Assembly: GCA_950073955.1 (NCBI GenBank)
Contig: CATMRH010000057.1
Coordinates: forward strand, 1 to 7,944
DNA: 7,944 nt
Direction: 5' to 3'
From: an uncultured archaeon
GTDB taxonomy: Archaea; Thermoproteota; Nitrososphaeria; Nitrososphaerales; Nitrosopumilaceae
Part shown: piece by piece, positions 1 through 4,556 of the stretch
Numbering within the stretch: position 1 is the first letter of the stretch
How the letters are laid out: each line of letters begins with the position of its first letter
Program-made: the position numbers and the translations under genes
The notes under the pieces: generated by a model
What the model was told of the DNA's origin: nothing
What the model saw: the letters and a program-made list of their open reading frames with translations, nothing else
The model's database searches: none

Positions 1-77
1 GCAGAGATGATAGAGGTGGAAGCAGAGATGATAGAGGTGGAAGCAGAGATGATAGAGGTGGAAGCAGAGATGATAGA
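1..77 (+). repeat. 21-bp perfect tandem repeat, 3 copies plus a 14-bp partial copy
   Basis: Three identical 21-bp units occupy 1-21, 22-42 and 43-63, and a fourth begins at 64 and matches for 14 bp. The array starts at the window edge, so more copies may lie upstream. In frame 3 each unit encodes RDDRGGS; in frame 1 it encodes an MIEVEAE-type acidic heptad. Each unit contains GAGGTG followed nine bases later by an ATG in the fibrillarin frame (ATGs at 28, 49 and 70). Perfect identity suggests recent expansion by slippage or unequal exchange. Confidence 0.95.
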
Positions 78-137
78 AAGTATAAACAAAGATCAGATTC
101 AAAAAATAAAAAGAGAAAAAAGTTTGGAAGAAGATAA
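3..137 (+). CDS. C-terminal tail of an upstream gene, probably nop5 (Nop56/58-like), partial
   Basis: The frame beginning at position 3 is open from the window edge and stops at TAA 135-137. It encodes three RDDRGGS heptads, then RDDRKYKQ and a basic end with KKRKKFGRR. RGG-like repeats and a lysine/arginine-rich end are typical of RNA-binding protein tails. Archaeal nop5 commonly lies directly upstream of fibrillarin, and Nop5/Nop56 proteins often end in a lysine-rich tail; the two proteins work together in the box C/D sRNP that 2'-O-methylates RNA. The identification as Nop5 is inference from position and composition only, because no Nop domain lies inside the window. Another RNA-binding protein with an RGG-like tail is possible. 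The tail overlaps the fibrillarin start in a different frame. Confidence 0.6.
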   Translation, partial: RDDRGGSRDDRGGSRDDRGGSRDDRKYKQRSDSKNKKRKKFGRR

Positions 138-798
138 CCAGTCATTTTTCTGGATTAAATCAGAAGGCGAAAAAAAACTAGCTACTGAAAATTTGGTTCC
201 TGGAAATCAGGTATACAAAGAAAAACTAATCATCAAAAAAGGAATCGAGTACAGATTATGGGATCCATTTAGAAGTAAATTAGCAGCATCTATAATGAAT
301 GAACTTGAGGAATTTCCTTTTGAAAATAAAACCAAAGTTCTTTATCTTGGCGCATCAACTGGAACAACTGTAAGTCACATTTCAGATATTGTTGGCCCAA
401 GTGGGATAGTGTTTAGTGTTGAACATGCAAGTAGAGTTGCAAGAGATTTTTTAGATAGGGTTGCATCACTAAGAACAAATATCATCCCAATTCTTCAGGA
501 TGCTAGAAAACCTAAAGAATATTTTTCTGTATTTGGCAAAGTGGATATAGTCTATGTAGATATTGCTCAACCTGATCAAACAAAAATTGCTATAGATAAC
601 TGCCATTTGTTTCTAAAAAAGAGTGGATACTTCTTTTTAGTCATTAAAACAAGAAGTATTGATGTTACAAAATCTCCAAAAAAAATTATTGAGGAAGAAG
701 TAAAGAAGCTAAAAACAAATTTTGATATTTTACAGTTGATAGATTTACATCCATATGACAAAGATCATGCAATGGTAATTGCAAAATATAGAGGCTAA
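70..798 (+). CDS. flpA: Fibrillarin-like rRNA/tRNA 2'-O-methyltransferase
   Basis: This is the catalytic subunit of the box C/D sRNP, which transfers methyl from SAM to the ribose 2'-OH of rRNA and tRNA at guide-selected sites, working with Nop5 and L7Ae. Numbered from ATG 70 (242 aa), the fibrillarin signature is complete: ATENLVPG at about 38-45, WDPFRSKLAA at 64-73, the SAM-binding LGASTGTT at 93-100, DIAQP at 164-168 and IKTRSIDVTK starting at 192. Asp164 and Lys193 fit the catalytic positions of the family. The start is uncertain. ATG 70 has GAGGTG nine bases upstream. The frame is also open through ATGs at 49, 28 and 7 to the window edge, but that segment is the neighbouring gene's repeat read out of frame. 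TTG 124 would give 224 aa, closest to the usual archaeal length of about 227. Translation is probably coupled to the upstream gene. Confidence 0.95.
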   Translation: MIESINKDQIQKIKREKSLEEDNQSFFWIKSEGEKKLATENLVPGNQVYKEKLIIKKGIEYRLWDPFRSKLAASIMNELEEFPFENKTKVLYLGASTGTTVSHISDIVGPSGIVFSVEHASRVARDFLDRVASLRTNIIPILQDARKPKEYFSVFGKVDIVYVDIAQPDQTKIAIDNCHLFLKKSGYFFLVIKTRSIDVTKSPKKIIEEEVKKLKTNFDILQLIDLHPYDKDHAMVIAKYRG

Positions 799-1413
799 TT
801 ATCTTAAGATTCGCTGAATAGGCTTCCAGCTTTTACGTACAAAACTTGGCATAACATGATTAATTTTATAATATTTAGTCACAAATTTCACACTTGTTGA
901 ATCTGAGGGATAACCACTTCCCAAATTATACTTTTTTCTTAACTTTGCAATTGTTCTATCTCGTGTTACTTTTGCAAGAATAGATGCAGCAGAAACTACT
1001 ACAAATCTGCTATCTGCATGATGATATGATTTGATTTTATGATTATTAGATAGTTTAGATATTTCTTTTCCAAATCTTCTTGGGTTGACATCACATGAAT
1101 CAACATATGACGTATGTGGGTTTAGTTTTGAAACAACTCTTGCCATATATTTTGCTTCTAAACCATTTAGACAATGCGTCTTGACACTAGCATCAATGGA
1201 TCTTGGGGAAATTTTTGTAATGTAATAATCATCAGCAATCTCAATAATTTTTTTATAAAGTTCTTCACGTAGTTTAGGGGAAAGTTTTTTTGAATCTTTT
1301 ACACCAATTGAGGATAGTTTTCTTAATTTTCTTTTATCCAAGGAAATTCCAGCTATAACTAATGGTCCTAACATAGAACCACGTCCAGCTTCATCAATAC
1401 CACAAATTTGCAC
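799..1413 (-). CDS. rnhB: Ribonuclease HII
   Basis: RNase HII nicks the RNA strand of RNA:DNA hybrids and cuts 5' of single ribonucleotides embedded in DNA. From the GTG start at 1413 (204 aa) the motifs are GIDEAGRGSMLGP at 5-17, DSKKLSP at 40-46, YVDSCDVNP at 103-111, HHADSRFVVVSAAS from 131, and GSGYPSD near 165. The acidic catalytic set is Asp7, Glu8, Asp105 and Asp134, which from memory nearly coincides with the numbering of characterised archaeal enzymes (7, 8, 105, 135). That agreement, and a TATA-like box about 26 nt upstream, favour the GTG. A TTG at 1434 would add seven residues (211 aa) and cannot be excluded. The gene converges on flpA with no spacer, the two stop codons being adjacent, and diverges from trm1. 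Confidence 0.95.
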   Translation of the reverse strand: MQICGIDEAGRGSMLGPLVIAGISLDKRKLRKLSSIGVKDSKKLSPKLREELYKKIIEIADDYYITKISPRSIDASVKTHCLNGLEAKYMARVVSKLNPHTSYVDSCDVNPRRFGKEISKLSNNHKIKSYHHADSRFVVVSAASILAKVTRDRTIAKLRKKYNLGSGYPSDSTSVKFVTKYYKINHVMPSFVRKSWKPIQRILR

Positions 1414-1434
1414 GAATTTTGTCTCAGAGCACAA

Positions 1435-1442
1435 GTATTAAA
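1435..1442 (-). promoter_or_regulatory. TATA-like box for rnhB
   Basis: On the minus strand this reads TTTAATAC. Its centre is about 26 nt upstream of the GTG at 1413, the spacing expected when transcription begins at the start codon (leaderless mRNA). It is only about 4 nt upstream of the alternative TTG at 1434, too close to serve that start. This therefore supports the shorter RNase HII. The call rests on motif and spacing only. Confidence 0.5.
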
Positions 1443-1445
1443 CCG

Positions 1446-1451
1446 TTATAC
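1446..1451 (+). promoter_or_regulatory. TATA-like box for trm1
   Basis: TTATAC is centred about 24-25 nt upstream of the TTG start of trm1 at 1473. No Shine-Dalgarno-like sequence precedes that TTG, so a leaderless transcript is likely. The element is separated by only three bases (CCG) from the oppositely oriented rnhB box, so the two promoters share a very small space. Confidence 0.45.
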
Positions 1452-1472
1452 ACTAAGAAAAACAGAAAATAA

Positions 1473-2621
1473 TTGGAAATTCCAAATGAATCCTTTCAAG
1501 AAATCATAGAGGGTAAAACAAAGCTGCTTGTTCCAAAAAAATCAATCACAGAAAAAGTTCCACCAAAAAAACCAGCATTTTTTAATCCAAAGGCAAAATT
1601 GAATAGAGATTTTTCAGTGATTGCATATGCCGCATTTCTAAAAAATTTTCAGGGTCCAAAGATTTTCTTGGAAGGATTATCAGGTATTGGTGCAAGAGGA
1701 TTACGAGTTGCAAATGAGTTAAAAGTTGAAAGTATAGTAATTAATGATCTAAATCCAACAGCTCTAAAAATTGCTGAATATTCAGCCAAACTGAATAATC
1801 TAAGTAATGTTGAATTTTCTGAAAAAGAGGTTTGTAGATTTTTGAGTAATTATTCAAAAAAAGGAGAAAGAGGCTCAATTGTAGACATAGATCCATTTGG
1901 TTCTCCTGCAGCATTTTTTGACTGCGGTATTAGAGCAACCATGCATGGAGGAATTTTATCTACAGCAGCCACAGATCTTCAAGTTCTAAACGGACTCTTT
2001 CAAGGAGCATGTAAGAGAAAGTATGGAGGAATTCCAGTAAGAACTGAATATGGAAATGAAATTGCAATTAGATTAATTCTGGGTTGCCTTAGAATAGTAG
2101 CGGCTAGACTAGGAGTTGAAATAATTCCTATGTTTGTTGAAAGTGACATGCACTACTATAGAACATATGTCAAAGTTCTAAACAGACGAGATCTACAAGA
2201 AAACATTGGATATATTCTACACTGCAAAAATTGTGGGCACAGAAAAATTACATTAGAGCAAGAACAAGAATGTGAATTATGTAAATTAAAAATCAGTATT
2301 GCAGGACCTTTATGGATTGGAAAAATTTTCAACAAAGAATTTATTCAAAACATGATTTTAGAAATTCTGAATTTACAAATAGACAAAGTTTGTGAAAAAA
2401 CTCTTCACAAATGTCTTGCCGAATCAGAAATGCCAGGAACATATTTCACACTAGATGAGATTGCATCTAAAATGAAATCGTCTCCTCCAAAATTAGAAAA
2501 TGCAATATTAAATTTACAAAAAAATAACTTTCTAGCTAGTGTTACATCATTTAGTCCAACAGGATTTAAGACAGACGCAAAAATAAATGAAATAATTAAA
2601 ATATTTCAGACTATCCGATAA
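1473..2621 (+). CDS. trm1: tRNA (guanine(26)-N(2))-dimethyltransferase Trm1
   Basis: Trm1 uses SAM to make N2-methyl- and N2,N2-dimethylguanosine at position 26 of tRNA; some archaeal enzymes also modify G10. The 382-aa length is normal. Visible motifs are EGKTKLLVP near 13-21, FNPKAKLNRDFSV at 37-49, the SAM site GLSGIGARGLR at 68-78, NDLNPTA at 91-97, the catalytic motif DIDPFGSP at 138-145, TAATDLQVLNG at 164-174, KYGGIPVRTEYGNE at 183-196, and a zinc-binding pair CKNC (251-254) and CELC (267-270). A C-terminal winged-helix-like segment spans about 320-380. The start is TTG: the nearby ATG at 1486 is out of frame, and the EGKTKL motif follows at the expected distance. The gene diverges from rnhB and overlaps the 3' end of ftsJ by 11 bp. 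Confidence 0.96.
   Translation: MEIPNESFQEIIEGKTKLLVPKKSITEKVPPKKPAFFNPKAKLNRDFSVIAYAAFLKNFQGPKIFLEGLSGIGARGLRVANELKVESIVINDLNPTALKIAEYSAKLNNLSNVEFSEKEVCRFLSNYSKKGERGSIVDIDPFGSPAAFFDCGIRATMHGGILSTAATDLQVLNGLFQGACKRKYGGIPVRTEYGNEIAIRLILGCLRIVAARLGVEIIPMFVESDMHYYRTYVKVLNRRDLQENIGYILHCKNCGHRKITLEQEQECELCKLKISIAGPLWIGKIFNKEFIQNMILEILNLQIDKVCEKTLHKCLAESEMPGTYFTLDEIASKMKSSPPKLENAILNLQKNNFLASVTSFSPTGFKTDAKINEIIKIFQTIR
2578..2607 (-). terminator. Possible U-rich terminator for ftsJ
   Basis: Immediately after the ftsJ stop, the minus strand becomes T-rich, with runs such as ATTTTAATTATTTC and TTTATTTTT. Archaeal transcription often ends at U-rich tracts without a hairpin. The tract lies inside the end of trm1, where it reads as lysine, isoleucine and asparagine codons, so its T-richness may simply reflect the AT-rich coding sequence. 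Confidence 0.25.
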
Positions 2622-3204
2622 AACCTAAACAAACACAGTATAATTCACTACTTTGCGGTCTACTGGCTTTAGGTTTTGTAAGATTTATTCTAGTAAATTT
2701 TTTCTTTATATAATCTCTAAACTCTAAAGTATATTCACCATCAAAAATTTTGAAAACAGCATTTCCTTTATGTACTAAAACTTTGTCCATGATTTTTGTA
2801 CAATCATAATTCAAAGAAATTTGCTTGGCATGATCAACAGACCAATTTCCACTAACTTGAGGGGAAAGATCACAAACTACAGCATTAACTTTACGCCCAA
2901 AATAGGACATTACTTCATCAACTACATGTTCATCTTCAATATTTTCACGTACTAAATATGCACCAGGAATTTCTTCAACATAAGATAAATCAACACCCAT
3001 AACTTTACCTTGATTTCCAACCAATTTTACAGCAACTTGTGTCCAACCTCCAGGAGCACATCCTAAATCAAGAACATAAAATCCAGGACCAATTAATCGA
3101 TAAGATTTGTTTAATTCTGAAAGTTTGTATGAAGAACGACTTCTAAAACCATTATCATGAGCTAATTTTCGATAATAGTCTTTACGTGCATCCCTAAGCT
3201 TCAT
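2611..3204 (-). CDS. rlmE: FtsJ/RlmE-family rRNA (uridine-2'-O-)-methyltransferase
   Basis: This is a SAM-dependent ribose 2'-O-methyltransferase; bacterial RlmE modifies U2552 in the A loop of 23S rRNA. The 197-aa protein is a complete single Rossmann domain. The N-terminus has FRSRSSYKL at 20-28, the SAM motif DLGCAPGGW is at 46-54, CDLSP at 111-115, VFKIFDGE at 150-157, and KASRPQSSELY at 179-189. The K-D-K-E catalytic tetrad can be assigned as Lys27, Asp112, Lys152 and Glu187. No TRAM or other accessory domain is present. Its ATG overlaps the TFE-beta stop codon (ATGA), so the two are probably translated in a coupled way. The exact target nucleotide in archaea is inferred from the family. 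Confidence 0.95.
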   Translation of the reverse strand: MKLRDARKDYYRKLAHDNGFRSRSSYKLSELNKSYRLIGPGFYVLDLGCAPGGWTQVAVKLVGNQGKVMGVDLSYVEEIPGAYLVRENIEDEHVVDEVMSYFGRKVNAVVCDLSPQVSGNWSVDHAKQISLNYDCTKIMDKVLVHKGNAVFKIFDGEYTLEFRDYIKKKFTRINLTKPKASRPQSSELYCVCLGFIG

Positions 3205-3929
3205 TTAGTTTTCACAGGTTTTTTCATTTCAAGAATTACCCAATCTTCAATAAATTGACAACTTCTAGGACTAATTTCACCTTCAAGTGAACATTTCTGT
3301 TCAACAGGACAAACCAAACAAGGAGCATTTACAATTGATTGTGTACTAATTGGAGTCTTTTTTAAAATTAATTTGTAAGTCCAACGATTATTTTCAAGAA
3401 GTTTGTCTCTAGTAATTGTTCCCATTCGTTCTAATTTTAATGCTAAACGAGAACCGTCACGACTTGTAAGTTTAAGTTTTTTCCATAATTCACTTTGAAA
3501 CATTCCATTTGATTCATGTTCTACTAAAATATCACAAACTTTGTTAGTGAGTCTTTCCATGTCAACTTTCTCAATTTTGAAGTTTTCAATTTCTTTATCA
3601 GAGAGTTGTTCTTCTAATTCTTCTTCTAATGTTTTTTCTTCTTCTTTTTTAATTTCTTCTAACTCTTTTTTAGTTAATTTTTTTACTTTTTCAGGTTTTG
3701 CTTCAACTTTCTTTGTTGTTTTCTTTGCCGGTTTTGCCTCAACTTTCTTTGTTTTCTTTGCCGGTTTTGCCTCAACTTTCTTTGTTTTCTTTGCCGGTTT
3801 TGCCTCAACTTTCTTTGTTGTTTTTTTGGCTAGAGATGAATCTATAATTTTCTTTTTCCTTTTTAATTCATCAAGTTCTGCTTTAATTTTTTCTGCTTCA
3901 TCAATTAAAGAGTCCTTTTTCTTTGCCAT
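3201..3929 (-). CDS. TFE-beta / RPC34 (hRPC39) orthologue with lysine-rich N-terminal tail
   Basis: This family pairs with TFE-alpha, helps RNA polymerase melt promoters, and is the archaeal counterpart of RNA polymerase III subunit RPC34/RPC39. Numbered from TTG 3932, which adds one residue to the start chosen here, a winged helix spans about 122-192. It is followed by four cysteines, C205, C208, C214 and C225, spaced CxxC-x5-C-x10-C within APCLVCPVEQKC and GEISPRSC. This matches the [4Fe-4S] motif of human RPC39 as I recall it. Residues 1-35 and 83-118 are highly charged and probably helical; residues 37-82 are four KKVEAKP-type repeats resembling a histone H1 tail. I chose ATG 3929 because GAGGTGAT lies just upstream; TTG 3932 falls between that motif and the ATG. 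The tail is unusual for the family, whose crenarchaeal members are short. Confidence 0.87.
   Translation of the reverse strand: MAKKKDSLIDEAEKIKAELDELKRKKKIIDSSLAKKTTKKVEAKPAKKTKKVEAKPAKKTKKVEAKPAKKTTKKVEAKPEKVKKLTKKELEEIKKEEEKTLEEELEEQLSDKEIENFKIEKVDMERLTNKVCDILVEHESNGMFQSELWKKLKLTSRDGSRLALKLERMGTITRDKLLENNRWTYKLILKKTPISTQSIVNAPCLVCPVEQKCSLEGEISPRSCQFIEDWVILEMKKPVKTK
3704..3830 (-). repeat. 33-36-bp tandem repeats encoding KKVEAKP(A)KK(T)
   Basis: On the plus strand, units begin at 3704 (36 bp), 3740 (33 bp), 3773 (33 bp) and 3806 (diverging after about 15 bp). The two 33-bp units are identical, and the 36-bp unit differs by one extra threonine codon. The array lies wholly within the TFE-beta reading frame. 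Near-identity at the DNA level, including third positions, points to recent expansion, so copy number may vary between strains. Confidence 0.93.
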
Positions 3930-3932
3930 CAA

Positions 3933-3940
3933 ATCACCTC
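3933..3940 (-). promoter_or_regulatory. Strong Shine-Dalgarno site for the TFE-beta gene
   Basis: The minus strand reads GAGGTGAT, an eight-base complement of the usual archaeal 16S rRNA 3' end (ATCACCTC), three bases before ATG 3929. It fixes the start at that ATG rather than the TTG at 3932. It stands out because the other well-supported starts here (rnhB, trm1, the exported protein, the OLD-like gene) lack such a site and look leaderless. That fits an internal gene of an operon. Confidence 0.75.
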
Positions 3941-3984
3941 ATTTTTTAAATTCAATTTATTATTCATCATTCAAAAATCCATTC

Positions 3985-4449
3985 CTAATTAATAGTAAAT
4001 GTCTCACTTGTTGAGATATTCATGAGTTTTTTGGAAACCATTTCCACGACTATCTTATAAGAACCAGGAGTATCAATTACTTGAGAAAACTCATCTCCAA
4101 CAGGAAGGATTTTACTTCCTTTCTCAAAGCATTGCTCAAAGAATCCACTTTGATTAATTACATCATTTTTTTCAATTGAATAAATTGTAACATAAAGATC
4201 TCCACAGTTAAAAGAAGAATCATCAATTTTGACTTGGATTTCTATATGTTCGGAAGTGGAATATTGTTTCAATAAACCAATGATCTCAATTGTGGTATCA
4301 TAAGAGGAAAGTCCTTCTGAATAAGACATTGGCCATATGTTTAATTCTCTATCTGGTTTCTGGAGAATGTCAGCCATTACTGCAGAACCAAAAATTATTG
4401 AAAAAATTGCAGGTAATACAAATACAACAAAAACTTTCTTAGTTGCCAT
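3985..4449 (-). CDS. Small exported or membrane-anchored protein of unknown function
   Basis: I do not recognise the family. The 154-aa protein starts MATKKVF and continues with a hydrophobic stretch at about 6-26 ending near GSAVMAD, which suits a signal peptide or an N-terminal anchor. The remainder is rich in alternating hydrophobic beta-strand-like segments (IEIQVKIDD, DLYVTIYS, GSYKIVVEM) and ends in SETFTIN, so a single Ig-like beta-sandwich is plausible. Two cysteines, in FNCGD and EQCFE, could form a disulphide outside the cell. The start ATG has a TATA-like box about 28 nt upstream and no Shine-Dalgarno. The TFE-beta gene begins 55 nt downstream on the same strand, so the two may share a transcript. 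Confidence 0.8.
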   Translation of the reverse strand: MATKKVFVVFVLPAIFSIIFGSAVMADILQKPDRELNIWPMSYSEGLSSYDTTIEIIGLLKQYSTSEHIEIQVKIDDSSFNCGDLYVTIYSIEKNDVINQSGFFEQCFEKGSKILPVGDEFSQVIDTPGSYKIVVEMVSKKLMNISTSETFTIN

Positions 4450-4473
4450 TTTGTTTTAAAATCTGTGATTCCC

Positions 4474-4479
4474 TTATAA
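4474..4479 (-). promoter_or_regulatory. TATA-like box for the exported-protein gene (and possibly the TFE-beta/ftsJ operon)
   Basis: TTATAA is centred about 27-28 nt upstream of the ATG at 4449, the spacing of a leaderless archaeal promoter. The TFE-beta gene further along has a strong ribosome site but no well-placed TATA box of its own, so this promoter may drive all three genes. The call rests on motif and spacing only. Confidence 0.5.
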
Positions 4480-4527
4480 TCTATTTGAAAAAATTAATGA
4501 AAACATAAGATCAATTTGACGAATGAG

Positions 4528-4533
4528 TTAAAT
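4528..4533 (+). promoter_or_regulatory. TATA-like box for the OLD-like ATPase gene
   Basis: TTAAAT is centred about 26-27 nt upstream of the ATG at 4557, with no Shine-Dalgarno-like sequence between, consistent with a leaderless transcript. The 107-bp spacer 4450-4556 holds this box and the divergent one at 4474-4479, and I see nothing else in it. Confidence 0.45.
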
Positions 4534-4556
4534 CGTAGTAGACAAAATATCGCTAG

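Noticed and set aside
7..69. Acidic MIEVEAE repeat as a genuine N-terminus of fibrillarin
   Set aside because: It is the frame-1 reading of repeats that encode a more credible RGG-like tail in frame 3. It has no counterpart in known fibrillarins, and the frame continues open to the window edge without a distinct start.
1..77. Tandem repeats as a CRISPR array or other non-coding repeat
   Set aside because: Units are directly abutting with no spacers, and the 21-bp period keeps reading frames open, so this is a coding repeat.
576..761. Minus-strand open frame of 61 codons
   Set aside because: It lies wholly inside the conserved fibrillarin gene and shows no motif or promoter.
3541..4014. Plus-strand open frame rich in Phe and Ser
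   Set aside because: It is the antisense of the lysine/glutamate-rich TFE-beta repeats; AAG/AAA codons read backwards give TTT/CTT. The repeat period and codon logic belong to the minus strand.
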